DNA from: Sinimarinibacterium sp. NLF-5-8
GTDB taxonomy: Bacteria; Pseudomonadota; Gammaproteobacteria; Nevskiales; Nevskiaceae
Direction: 5' to 3'
Length of the DNA stretch: 64,000 nt
Assembly: GCF_010092425.1 (NCBI RefSeq)
Contig: NZ_CP048030.1
Span: forward strand, 62,001-126,000
Part shown: piece after piece, positions 28,060-36,630 of the stretch
Layout of the letters: the number at the start of each line of letters is the position of its first letter
How positions within the stretch are numbered: position 1 is the first letter of the stretch
Notes under the pieces: generated by a model
The model's database searches: none
Told to the model about the DNA's origin: nothing
What the model saw: only the letters and a program-made list of their open reading frames with translations
Position numbers and translations under genes: made by a program

Positions 28060-29196
28060 ATGCCTGTGACTCGCCAATCTCTTGCCGCCAGCCAACGCTG
28101 GATCATCAAGGTCGGTAGCTCTTTGGTGACGGCCAAGGGTGCCGGGCTCGATGCTCAGGCCATTGCCGATTGGTGCGCGCAGATTGCCCAGCTTCAACGC
28201 AGCGGCGTAGAAGTGGTGCTGGTGTCATCGGGCGCGGTGGCCGAAGGCATGGCAAGGCTGGGGCTGAAGAAGCGTCCCAGTGTGCTCTACGACTTGCAGG
28301 CTGCGGCGGCGGTGGGGCAAATGGGGTTGGTGCGTGCGTATGAGGTCGAATTTGAAAAACACGGCATTCATGCCGCGCAGATTTTGCTGACGCATGATGA
28401 TGTTGCCGATCGTCAGCGCTATCTGAATGCGCGCGGCACGCTCAACAGTCTGCTGGCCTCTGGTGTGGTGCCGGTGGTCAATGAGAACGACACGGTCTCC
28501 ACCGATGAAATCCGCCTGGGCGATAACGACACGCTGGGGGCGCTGACCGCCAATCTCACCCATGCTGATCTGCTGGTGATCTTGACCGACCAGGAAGGTT
28601 TGTTTGACGCCGATCCGCGCGAAGTGCCGCAGGCAAAGCTGGTCAGTGTGGGCGATTTGTCTGATGAGCGTCTGCTGGCGATGGCGGGAACCAGCAAAGG
28701 CGAGCTGGGACGTGGCGGCATGCGCACCAAACTCACGGCGGCTTACACCGCTGCACGCTCCGGTGCGGCCACCATCATTGCGCACGGGCGCAAACCCGAT
28801 GTGCTGATGCGCATCCGTGCCGGTGAAGACATCGGCACTTTGCTGCGCCCTGCGCGTGGCGTCATGGCGGCACGCAAACGCTGGATTGCCGGACAGTTGC
28901 AATCGCGCGGGCGGCTGACGCTGGACGATGGCGCAGTGCGGGTTCTGCGCGAACGCGGCGGCAGCCTGCTGCCGGTAGGCGTGCGTTCGGCAGAAGGGCA
29001 TTTCATGCGCGGGGATCTGGTGTCGTGCTACAGCCTGGATGGCGTTGAGATCGCGCGCGGGCTGGTCAATTACAACATCGACGATGCCCAGCGCATTCTC
29101 GGTGCCAAGACCGATGACATCACCCAGCGCCTGGGGCACGCCGGTGAGCCAGAACTGATTCATCGCGATAATCTGGTGCTCTGCGAGTCGCGCTGA
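28060..29196 (+). CDS. proB: Glutamate 5-kinase ProB
   Basis: A 378-residue enzyme for the first step of proline synthesis (ATP-dependent phosphorylation of glutamate). It has the N-terminal amino-acid kinase domain (WIIKVGSSLVT, VSSGAVAEGMARLG, VPVVNENDTVSTDEI, GDNDTLGALTA, GTSKGELGRGGMRTKL) and a C-terminal PUA domain from about residue 285. ATG 28060 was chosen over TTG 28039. proA is not adjacent. It ends within the start of the next gene. Confidence 0.96.
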   Translation: MPVTRQSLAASQRWIIKVGSSLVTAKGAGLDAQAIADWCAQIAQLQRSGVEVVLVSSGAVAEGMARLGLKKRPSVLYDLQAAAAVGQMGLVRAYEVEFEKHGIHAAQILLTHDDVADRQRYLNARGTLNSLLASGVVPVVNENDTVSTDEIRLGDNDTLGALTANLTHADLLVILTDQEGLFDADPREVPQAKLVSVGDLSDERLLAMAGTSKGELGRGGMRTKLTAAYTAARSGAATIIAHGRKPDVLMRIRAGEDIGTLLRPARGVMAARKRWIAGQLQSRGRLTLDDGAVRVLRERGGSLLPVGVRSAEGHFMRGDLVSCYSLDGVEIARGLVNYNIDDAQRILGAKTDDITQRLGHAGEPELIHRDNLVLCESR

Positions 29197-29543
29197 TGAA
29201 TATCGCGGTTGTTGCGCAAACCACCGGCTTGTTGCTGCTTTCCAATGTTTTTATGACTTTTGCGTGGTATGCCCATCTGCGCGCGCTCAATAACAAACCG
29301 TGGATCATCGCCGCATTGCTGAGCTGGGGCATTGCCCTGTTTGAATACCTGCTGCAAGTGCCAGCCAACCGCATCGGTTACACCGCACTGAGTTTGCCGC
29401 AACTCAAGATTCTGCAAGAAGTCATCACGCTGACGGTGTTCGTGCCGTTTGTATTCTTCTACATGAAAGAACCGCTCAAATGGGATTACCTGTGGGCGGC
29501 GCTGTGCATGGTTGGCGCCGTATATTTTATTTTTCGCGCGTAG
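29196..29543 (+). CDS. DUF486 small membrane protein (DMT-like)
   Basis: A 115-residue integral membrane protein with four hydrophobic helices. The typical DUF486 sequence is LSNVFMTFAWYAHLRAL, ALLSWGIALFEYLLQVPANRIGY and MKEPLKWDYLWAALCMVGAVYFIF. The family resembles half-size drug/metabolite transporters; no substrate is known. The ATG shares one base with the proB stop, so it is co-translated. Its last 17 bp overlap the convergent lipoprotein gene. Confidence 0.85.
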   Translation: MNIAVVAQTTGLLLLSNVFMTFAWYAHLRALNNKPWIIAALLSWGIALFEYLLQVPANRIGYTALSLPQLKILQEVITLTVFVPFVFFYMKEPLKWDYLWAALCMVGAVYFIFRA

Positions 29544-29949
29544 TGGCCTGTAGCTTGGGCGCGGGCAGCTTCAGCACCAGAATCCCGCGATCGGTTTGAA
29601 TCAGCTCGCCGGTGACGGTGATGACATCCTTGCGCGTGGTGGGGCGAAAATCGGTGAGGCGGGTCTCATCACTGTGGCCGTTGATCCACAGGCAGGCGTC
29701 ATCTTCATCCGTGAGCATCCAGTCCTGCTTGCTCAACGGCTGCAACCCTTTGCAACGGCCTTGATTTTGACGCGGGATTCCAGAAACGCTGATGCGCTGC
29801 CCGACAAAATCCGGCAACTGTGGCAGGGCTGCGGCCAGCGGCACCACGTCTTGACCCAGGGTGGCCGGCTTTGTGGCGCAGCCGGAGAGCAAAACGGTTG
29901 CGCATATGGCGATGAACCCAGCGGAGCAATAGTTTTTGGCAATCGTCAT
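29527..29949 (-). CDS. Putative lipoprotein of unknown function
   Basis: 140 residues with a lipoprotein signal (AGFIAICATVLLSGCATKP; lipobox LSGC). The mature part has an OB-fold-like feel with paired cysteines (GRCKGLQPL, DACLWINGHSDETRL) and VITVTGELIQTDRGILVLKL. No known family comes to mind. The start is close to the Fur-box intergenic region, so iron control is possible. It overlaps the DUF486 gene tail to tail. Confidence 0.65.
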   Translation of the reverse strand: MTIAKNYCSAGFIAICATVLLSGCATKPATLGQDVVPLAAALPQLPDFVGQRISVSGIPRQNQGRCKGLQPLSKQDWMLTDEDDACLWINGHSDETRLTDFRPTTRKDVITVTGELIQTDRGILVLKLPAPKLQATTREK

Positions 29950-29976
29950 AACAGGGAAAATTGTGTTGAATTGATA

Positions 29977-29997
29977 TTAATAATGATTATCATTTGT
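29977..29997. promoter_or_regulatory. Fur box
   Basis: TTAATAATGATTATCATTT is close to the Fur consensus GATAATGATAATCATTATC, with the core AATGATTATCATT a near-perfect dyad. It lies in the 80-bp gap between two divergent genes (lipoprotein start 29949 and DUF2061 start 30030). Confidence 0.75.
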
Positions 29998-30029
29998 GAT
30001 CTGACCTCTTGTGCCCGGCAGTCCACATC

Positions 30030-30248
30030 ATGATCAAGACATTGAGCTTTGCGGTAATGCATTTCACGGTTGCATTTGTGGTGGTGTACCTGATGACGGG
30101 CAGCTGGGTCACCGGCGGGTTGGTGGCGCTGGTTGAACCCTGCGTCAACACCGTGGCCTACCACTTTCATGAAAAGTTCTGGCAGCGGCGGACGCTCGCC
30201 GATGATGCCGCAGCAGGATCGCTGACGCACGCTTTGCCCGCGATTTAA
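30030..30248 (+). CDS. DUF2061 small membrane protein
   Basis: 72 residues with two hydrophobic helices: IKTLSFAVMHFTVAFVVVYL and WVTGGLVALVEPCVNTVAYH, followed by FHEKFW. This matches the DUF2061 family of predicted membrane proteins, whose role is unknown. ATG 30030 is chosen over 30009 because homologous sequence starts there. It is placed directly downstream of the Fur box, which suggests derepression under iron limitation (inference). Confidence 0.75.
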   Translation: MIKTLSFAVMHFTVAFVVVYLMTGSWVTGGLVALVEPCVNTVAYHFHEKFWQRRTLADDAAAGSLTHALPAI

Positions 30249-30333
30249 AGCGGCGTGACGCAGCCGGGTAGGGCAGCGCGCGCGCAGGTTTGTATGATGG
30301 CGGCTGATTTGCATGACGGCGAGATCGGCAGTG

Positions 30334-31818
30334 ATGACGTTTGACGAATACCAGCAGCATGATGGTCTGGGGCTGGCGGAGTTGCTGCGCAAGGGTGAAG
30401 TGACGGCGGCAGAATTGCTGGATGTGGCGCTGGCACGCGCGCAGCAAGTCAATCCCAGACTCAATGCCATTGTGATGCCGATGGAGACGATCGCGCGCGC
30501 GCGCGCAAAAGAGCCGCTGGTCGGCCCCTTTGCCGGCGTGCCGTTTCTGCTCAAGGATCTGTTTCAGGAATACGCTGGCGTTGCGGTGTCCTATGGCAAC
30601 AAAGCACTCAAGCGCATTGCCTATACGCCAATGCAGCACGCCGAGATCACCCGGCGCTGGCTGGCCGCCGGGGTGGTGGTCATGGGGCGCACCAACACGC
30701 CGGAATTTGGCGCCAAGGGAATCACCGAACCCGAAGCGTGGGGGGCTGCGCGTAATCCGTGGAATCTGGATCACACCCCGGGCGGTTCGTCGGGTGGCTC
30801 GGCGGCGGCGGTGGCCGCCGGGATCGTGCCGATGGCCGGCGCCAACGATGGTGGTGGCTCCATCCGCATTCCGGCGGCGTGCTGTGGTTTGTTTGGACTC
30901 AAACCGGGACGCGGGCGGATGCCGTGGGGGCCGGATATTTCCGAGCCGATGCACGGCGCTGCGATCAATCACATTGTTTCGCGCTCGGTGCGCGACAGCG
31001 CGGCGATGCTCGATGCAAGCTGGGGTGCGGATGCGATGTCACCGTTTGTCATCGCCCCGCCTGAAACGCCTTATCTGGACGCCATCGCGCGCGCGCCGAG
31101 GCGACTCAGGATCGGGTTTTCCAGTGCCTCGCCGATGGGCACGCCGGTGCATCCCGAGGCGGTGACTGCGGTGGAAAATGCCGCCAGACTGCTGGCCTCG
31201 CTGGGACACGACGTGGAACCCGCAGCGCCGGGCATCGATGGGCTGCAAATGGCGCAAGACTTCTTGATGATGTGGTTTGCCAACTGTGCCGCCACCGTCG
31301 ATGACGTTCAGGCCCGCACCGGCTGCGGTAATGAAGGCTTTGAACTCGACACGCTGGCGATGCGCGCGTTCGGGCGCGCGCAGAGCGCTGTTGATTACGT
31401 CCGGGCGCATCTGCGCTGGAACGATTACATCCGCCAGCTTGCCGCGTTTCACCAGCAATACGATTTGTGGCTGAGCCCGACCCTGGCGCATCCGCCGGCG
31501 CGCGTGGGCGAAATTGCAACGCCCAAATGGCAGCAGCAGCTCCTCAAGATCGCACTCAAGGCGCGGGTGTCCAGACTCGCCTTGCCCGAATCGCTGGTGC
31601 AGAACATGGCGCGCGAAAATCTGCGCTGGGTTCCGTATACCCAGCTGGCCAATTTGACCGGCGTGCCGGCCATGTCGGTGCCGCTGCACATGACCGCCAA
31701 CGGCTTGCCGCTGGGGGTTCAGTTTGTTGGCAGGCACGGCAGTGAAGGCTTGCTGCTGCAACTGGCGGCGCAATTGGAGCAGGCGCAGCCGTGGATGCAG
31801 CGCCGTCCGGTTTTGTGA
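30334..31818 (+). CDS. Amidase (amidase signature family)
   Basis: A 494-residue hydrolase of amide bonds with a Ser-cisSer-Lys triad: Lys74 in FLLKDLF, cis-Ser in [16 protein letters not shown] (about 152-153), and nucleophile Ser176 in [13 protein letters not shown]. Substrate unknown; GatA-type function is unlikely because gatB and gatC are absent and the N-terminus differs. ATG 30334 ([11 protein letters not shown]) is preferred, ATG 30313 is possible. The next gene starts 2 bp after its stop. Confidence 0.9.
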   Translation: MTFDEYQQHDGLGLAELLRKGEVTAAELLDVALARAQQVNPRLNAIVMPMETIARARAKEPLVGPFAGVPFLLKDLFQEYAGVAVSYGNKALKRIAYTPMQHAEITRRWLAAGVVVMGRTNTPEFGAKGITEPEAWGAARNPWNLDHTPGGSSGGSAAAVAAGIVPMAGANDGGGSIRIPAACCGLFGLKPGRGRMPWGPDISEPMHGAAINHIVSRSVRDSAAMLDASWGADAMSPFVIAPPETPYLDAIARAPRRLRIGFSSASPMGTPVHPEAVTAVENAARLLASLGHDVEPAAPGIDGLQMAQDFLMMWFANCAATVDDVQARTGCGNEGFELDTLAMRAFGRAQSAVDYVRAHLRWNDYIRQLAAFHQQYDLWLSPTLAHPPARVGEIATPKWQQQLLKIALKARVSRLALPESLVQNMARENLRWVPYTQLANLTGVPAMSVPLHMTANGLPLGVQFVGRHGSEGLLLQLAAQLEQAQPWMQRRPVL

Positions 31819-31819
31819 G

Positions 31820-32542
31820 ATGCAGATGCCCGACTTGATCAGAATTGATCCCCGTTTTTGCGGGCCGCCCACTTCGGCCAACGGCGGCTATGCTGCTGGC
31901 AGGCTGGCCGCCGCTCTGGGCGGCATCGTGCGCGTGCGCCTGCATGCGCCGCCGCCGCTGCAAACCGATTTGTCGATACAGGTGGAGGGTGAGTGCGCGC
32001 GCTTGCTCGACGGCACGCATCTGATTGCCGAGGCACACAAGGATGCTGGGACAGCGTTGCCGTGGCCGCCGCAAATACCGGATTTTGAAACCGCGCAAGC
32101 AGCCATGGTCGATTATCCGGGGCATCACCGGCATATTTTTCCCGGCTGCTTTTCCTGCGGCCCGGCGCGCGCGCCGGATGATGGCCTGTGCATCTTTCCG
32201 GGGGCGATTGCCGAAGGGGTGGTGGCCGGCACATGGCAGCCGCAGCCGAGCCAGGTCAACGCCGATGGCGAGGCTCCACCCGAAATCATCTGGGCAGCCA
32301 TTGATTGCGCCGGTTATTGGGCGCTGGCACAGGGACAGGCAAAACCCGGGGCGATGCTGCTCGGGCAAATACGCGGCGTGGTGGAACACCGCGTACAACG
32401 GGCGCAGCGCTGCGTCATCGTTGGCTGGCGTATTGGCAGCCAGGGACGCAAGCACCATGCAGGCACGGCGTTGATCGACGCGCGCGGTGTGTGTATCGCG
32501 CGCAGCGAGCAAACCTGGATTGCACTGAATCAACCGGACTGA
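31820..32542 (+). CDS. Thioesterase-like (hot-dog) protein
   Basis: 240 residues. The N-terminal motif RFCGPPTSANGGYAAGRLA resembles PaaI/acyl-CoA thioesterase active-site loops, and the middle has PGCFSCGPARAPDDGLCIFPG, a Cys pattern seen in uncharacterised thioesterase-superfamily proteins. The second half (EIIWAAIDCAGYWALA, MLLGQIRGVVEHRV, AGTALIDARGVCIA) fits a second hot-dog. Tightly packed between the amidase and glnE. Substrate not deducible. Confidence 0.65.
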   Translation: MQMPDLIRIDPRFCGPPTSANGGYAAGRLAAALGGIVRVRLHAPPPLQTDLSIQVEGECARLLDGTHLIAEAHKDAGTALPWPPQIPDFETAQAAMVDYPGHHRHIFPGCFSCGPARAPDDGLCIFPGAIAEGVVAGTWQPQPSQVNADGEAPPEIIWAAIDCAGYWALAQGQAKPGAMLLGQIRGVVEHRVQRAQRCVIVGWRIGSQGRKHHAGTALIDARGVCIARSEQTWIALNQPD

Positions 32543-32544
32543 CC

Positions 32545-35382
32545 ATGTTGCTGACGCCCGAACAGCTACAGCCATTACTCGCACAGCAGGCCCCGGCGTT
32601 GGCGGCGGTGGCTCCGCGCGTGCTCCAGGGCAGCCGTTTTGTCCGCGAAGTGCTGGGGCTGCTGCTGGACGCCCAAGACGATCTGCACGATTTTTCACAG
32701 CCCTATAAAAGTGGCCGTATCGACGCCCTGCTCAACGCCGCGATGGCAGAGGTCACCGACGCCGCCACGGCCATGCGCGCGCTGCGGCGTGTGCGGCGCC
32801 GGCAAATGGCGCGGATTGCCTTTCGTGATCTGGCGGGCTGGGCGGGTCTGAATGAAACCCTGCGCGATCTGTCGGATCTGGCCGAGGCCTGCGTACAGGC
32901 GGCGCTCAAATTTGCCGAAAACCGTCTGCAACAGCGTTACGGCGTGCCACGCAGCGCGCGTGGCGAAGTGGTGCGTCCGGTGGTGCTGGCGATGGGCAAG
33001 CTCGGCGGACAGGAGCTGAACTTTTCGTCAGACATCGATCTGATCTTCTGCCATACCGACAGCGGCGAATGCGACGGGCGGGGTGCGCTCAGCTCCGACG
33101 AATACTTTGCCAAGCTGTCGCAGGATGTCACCCGGTTGCTGGTGGCGCAGACCGAAGACGGCTTTGTGTTTCGCGTCGATACCATGCTGCGCCCCTTTGG
33201 TTCGGCAGGGGCGCTGTCGGCCTCGTTTGCCGCGCTGGAGGATTACTACCAGGTGCATGGCCGCGAGTGGGAACGCTACGCACTGATCAAAGCGCGCCCC
33301 ATTGCGGGAAGCCTGCCGGCGGGCGCGCGGCTGCTGCAAATGCTGCGCCCCTTCGTCTATCGGCGTTATCTGGATTACAACGCCATCGGCGCCCTGCGCC
33401 AGCTCAAAAAGCTGATCGAAGATGAAGTGGCGCGCAAGGGGCTTGAAGACAACATCAAGCTCGGTGCGGGCGGTATTCGTGAAGTGGAGTTCATCGTCCA
33501 ATCGTTTCAACTCGTGCGTGGCGGCAGCGAGCCGCGTCTGCGCGATCACCGCTTGCGCCGGGTGCTGCGGTTTTTGGGCGCAGAAGGTTATCTCACCGCT
33601 GCGGTGGCCTCGCAGCTCGACGATGCCTATGTGTTTTTGCGGCGGCTGGAAAACGCCATCCAGATGTACGCCGATCAGCAAAGCCATGCCCTGCCGGACG
33701 ATGCGCGCGCGCGCGCAGCGCTGCTGGCGGCGCTGGATTTTGAAGATTGGCAAACCCTGAGTGCACGGCTGGAACAGGTGCGCGGCGTCGTGCGCGAACA
33801 GTTCTCGCAGGTGTTTTCGGCACACTCGGATGCCGAACACAGCCCGCATCTGCGTCTGGTTTCGGCGTTGTGGAGCGGGACACTGACGGCAGATGAGGCG
33901 CTCGATGCGCTGACCAGCATTGGCTTCAAACGGGCGCCGCAGCGGGTGTTTGAGTTGTTGCGCGCGCTGCATGAGCTGCGATTGGTGCGCGCCATGAGCG
34001 AACAAACCGCGCTGCGCCTGCTGCAACTGCTGGCACAACTGTTTGACGAGGTCTTGCAACACCCCGATCCCGAGGTGGCGCTGGAGCGCACCTTCAAAGT
34101 GCTGGAGGCGATTGCCGGGCGCAGCAACTATTTGATTCTTCTGCTTGAATCAGATGTTGCCCGCAGCAGTCTGGTGCGTTTGTGCGCGGCCAGCCCTTGG
34201 CTCACCGGTTTTATCGCGCGCGCGCCGATCGTGCTCGATCGGCTGCTGGACTTGAACAGTCTCTACTCGCCGCCGCTGCGCGAGGAGATTTTTGCCGAGC
34301 TGGCTGAGCGCGCGGCGTTGCTGGCCACGCCACTGGATACCGAACAGGCGATGGATCTGCTGCGTCACTACCACCGCGAAATCACCTTGCGTGTGGCGGC
34401 GGCGGATTTGGCGCAGGCGCTGCCGCTGGTCAAGGTCAGTGACCGGCTCACCTGGCTGGCCGAGGCGGTGGTGCAGCACGCGGTGGCATTTGCCTGGGCC
34501 GACATGCGCGCGCAGTACGGCGAGCCGCATAACCGCGATGGCCGCGTTGCCGGATTTGCAGTGATTGCCTACGGCAAGTTTGGCGGCATCGAGCTGGGCT
34601 ATGGCTCTGATCTGGATTTGGTGTTTTTGCACGACTGCGATCAGCTCGATGAAGACAGTCACGGCGGCGCGCGCGCGATTGATAACGGCACCTATCTTGC
34701 GCGGCTGGCGCAGCGGGTGATCAGCCAGCTTTCCACCCAGACCGCCGCCGGGCGCGCCTATGACGTGGACATGGAGCTGCGCCCCAATGGGCGCTCCGGC
34801 CTGATCGTTTCCAGCATCACCAGCTTTGCCGACTACCAGCGCAGCGATGCCTGGACCTGGGAGCATCAAGCGCTGACCCGCGCGCGCTGGGTGGCCGGCG
34901 CTGCAAGCCTGCAATGCGCATTTGACCGGGTGCGCGCTGAAATCCTCATGCGCGCGCGCGACGATCAAAAACTGCGTGCCGATATTCTGGAAATGCGCGC
35001 GCGGATGCGCCTTGAGCTGGATCGATCCAGCGAAAGCCTTTGGGACATCAAACAAGGCGAGGGCGGGCTGGTGGATATTGAATTCATCACCCAGTACCTG
35101 GTGCTGCGCGATGCCCACCGCGACCCGCGCATCATCGAATGGAGCGACAACTGGCGGCAACTGGACGCGCTGGCCGAGGCCGGCAGCATTGGCGCAGAAG
35201 ACAAAGAAGACCTGATCCACTGCTATCGCAGTTATCGCAGCTGGGCGCATCAATGTTCATTGCAACAAGCGCCGACGATGGCCGCCGCCCATGAATTTGC
35301 CGCCAAACGCAGCAAGGTCATGGCCATCGTACAGCGCTGCCTGGGCGCACCGCTGGCTGTCGGCACGAGCGACGATGGATGA
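32545..35382 (+). CDS. glnE: Glutamine synthetase adenylyltransferase/adenylyl-removing enzyme GlnE
   Basis: A 945-residue bifunctional enzyme that adds AMP to, or removes it from, glutamine synthetase according to nitrogen status. It has two nucleotidyltransferase domains: GKLGGQELNFSSDIDLIF near residue 150 (deadenylylase) and YGKFGGIELGYGSDLDLVFL near residue 675 (adenylylase), each followed by a helical GlnD-type domain. The length is the family norm. ATG 32545 is 2 bp after the preceding stop. ilvE follows after 69 bp, a conserved gammaproteobacterial neighbour. Confidence 0.97.
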   Translation: MLLTPEQLQPLLAQQAPALAAVAPRVLQGSRFVREVLGLLLDAQDDLHDFSQPYKSGRIDALLNAAMAEVTDAATAMRALRRVRRRQMARIAFRDLAGWAGLNETLRDLSDLAEACVQAALKFAENRLQQRYGVPRSARGEVVRPVVLAMGKLGGQELNFSSDIDLIFCHTDSGECDGRGALSSDEYFAKLSQDVTRLLVAQTEDGFVFRVDTMLRPFGSAGALSASFAALEDYYQVHGREWERYALIKARPIAGSLPAGARLLQMLRPFVYRRYLDYNAIGALRQLKKLIEDEVARKGLEDNIKLGAGGIREVEFIVQSFQLVRGGSEPRLRDHRLRRVLRFLGAEGYLTAAVASQLDDAYVFLRRLENAIQMYADQQSHALPDDARARAALLAALDFEDWQTLSARLEQVRGVVREQFSQVFSAHSDAEHSPHLRLVSALWSGTLTADEALDALTSIGFKRAPQRVFELLRALHELRLVRAMSEQTALRLLQLLAQLFDEVLQHPDPEVALERTFKVLEAIAGRSNYLILLLESDVARSSLVRLCAASPWLTGFIARAPIVLDRLLDLNSLYSPPLREEIFAELAERAALLATPLDTEQAMDLLRHYHREITLRVAAADLAQALPLVKVSDRLTWLAEAVVQHAVAFAWADMRAQYGEPHNRDGRVAGFAVIAYGKFGGIELGYGSDLDLVFLHDCDQLDEDSHGGARAIDNGTYLARLAQRVISQLSTQTAAGRAYDVDMELRPNGRSGLIVSSITSFADYQRSDAWTWEHQALTRARWVAGAASLQCAFDRVRAEILMRARDDQKLRADILEMRARMRLELDRSSESLWDIKQGEGGLVDIEFITQYLVLRDAHRDPRIIEWSDNWRQLDALAEAGSIGAEDKEDLIHCYRSYRSWAHQCSLQQAPTMAAAHEFAAKRSKVMAIVQRCLGAPLAVGTSDDG

Positions 35383-35451
35383 CTGCCTGCCCAGCGGCGC
35401 GCCAACTCACTATAATCGCGCGCTCAACGCTCACTTTTTGGAAGCAGATTC

Positions 35452-36375
35452 ATGACGTCTTTTGCCGACCGCGACGGGTTTATCTGGTATGACGGCGAAC
35501 TCAAACCCTGGCGCGAGTGCACCGTTCACGTTTTGACCTACTCGCTGCACTACGGCGTCGGCTGCTTTGAAGGCGTACGCGCCTACAAAACGCCCAAAGG
35601 CACGGCGGTTTTCCGTCTGGAAGAACACACCAAACGGCTGTTCAACTCCGCCAAGATTCTCGGCATCACCATGCCGTGGGACGAAGCCACGCTCAACGAA
35701 GCACAAAAACAGGTGCTGCGCGCCAACCAGCTCGAAGAAGCCTACATCCGCCCGCTGGTGTTCTACGGCTCCGAAGGCATGGGTCTGCGCGCCACCGGCC
35801 TCAAAACCCACGTCGTCATCGCCGCCTGGCCGTGGGGTGCGTATCTGGGTGATGAAAACCTCACCCGTGGCATTCGCATCAAGACCAGCTCGTTTGCGCG
35901 CCACTACGTCAACTCCTCCATGTGCCGCGCCAAGGCCAGCGCCAACTACCTCAACTCCTCGTTGGCACTGAGCGAAGCCCTCAAGGACGGCTACGACGAA
36001 GCCCTGGTGCTCGACCCCGACGGCTTCGTTGCCGAAGGCAGCGCCGAAAACATCTTCGTCATCAGCAACGGCGTCATCAGCACGCCCGACGTCACCTCGG
36101 CGCTGGATGGCATCACCCGCCGCACCGTCATGCAACTGGCGCAGGATTTTGGCTACACCGTGCGCGAACGCCGCATCACCCGCGACGAAGTGTACGTGGC
36201 CGACGAAGCCTTCTTTACCGGCACCGCCGCCGAAGTCACGCCCATCCGCGAAGTGGACAACCGCCAAATCGGCAACGGCAGCCGTGGCCCGATCACCGAA
36301 AAACTGCAAAAAGCCTACCTTGATCTGGTCAAGGGACGCAGCGACCAGTATCCGCAGTGGCTGTCGCACATCTGA
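35452..36375 (+). CDS. ilvE: Branched-chain amino acid aminotransferase IlvE
   Basis: A 307-residue PLP enzyme that transfers amino groups between glutamate and the 2-oxoacids of Leu, Ile and Val. The fold IV signature is EALVLDPDGFVAEGSAENIF, and the PLP Lys161 lies in MCRAKASANYLNS. The N-terminal VHVLTYSLHYGVGCFEGVRAY is typical. A TATAAT-like CTATAAT lies about 40 bp upstream (35411 region). A strong terminator follows. Confidence 0.97.
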   Translation: MTSFADRDGFIWYDGELKPWRECTVHVLTYSLHYGVGCFEGVRAYKTPKGTAVFRLEEHTKRLFNSAKILGITMPWDEATLNEAQKQVLRANQLEEAYIRPLVFYGSEGMGLRATGLKTHVVIAAWPWGAYLGDENLTRGIRIKTSSFARHYVNSSMCRAKASANYLNSSLALSEALKDGYDEALVLDPDGFVAEGSAENIFVISNGVISTPDVTSALDGITRRTVMQLAQDFGYTVRERRITRDEVYVADEAFFTGTAAEVTPIREVDNRQIGNGSRGPITEKLQKAYLDLVKGRSDQYPQWLSHI

Positions 36376-36393
36376 GCTTGGCTCTGCTGTAAG

Positions 36394-36430
36394 AAAACGC
36401 CCGGTGAATGGATTTCCCCGGGCGTTTTTT
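36394..36430 (+). terminator. Intrinsic terminator after ilvE
   Basis: AAAACGCCCGG and CCGGGCGTTTTTT form an 11-bp stem around a short loop, with a six-T tail; the A-run at the 5' side makes it usable on the minus strand too, where the sulfotransferase transcript ends. Confidence 0.88.
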
Positions 36431-36483
36431 GTGGGTGCGACTGGCGTTGTGGGCGCGGGTTTAGCCGCGAACGGCCATCGTTA

Positions 36484-36624
36484 TCAAAAAACACCATAAA
36501 ACTGCACAGGAGCATGGCCTGCCGGAATCGCCTTGGTTACGACATCAAAATCAAAGTGCGGCCAACGACCAAACCGCAGGGGCACCTGACGCTCTCTGAT
36601 CGCGTGATCATGCACAATCTCCAT
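36484..36624 (-). CDS. Hypothetical 46-residue ORF downstream of the sulfotransferase
   Basis: ATG at 36624 lies 6 bp after the sulfotransferase stop on the same strand. The peptide reads MEIVHDHAIRERQVPLRFGR, then WPHFDFDVVTKAIPAGHAPV, and ends QFYGVF. It has natural composition and codon use. It could be a small operon member, or the remnant of a longer gene. No family is recognised. Confidence 0.35.
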   Translation of the reverse strand: MEIVHDHAIRERQVPLRFGRWPHFDFDVVTKAIPAGHAPVQFYGVF

Positions 36625-36630
36625 AGGCGC

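Noticed and set aside
30769-31064. Frames overlapping the amidase gene on the plus strand
   Set aside because: Gly/Arg-rich shadows of the amidase codons; catalytic motifs are all in the main frame.
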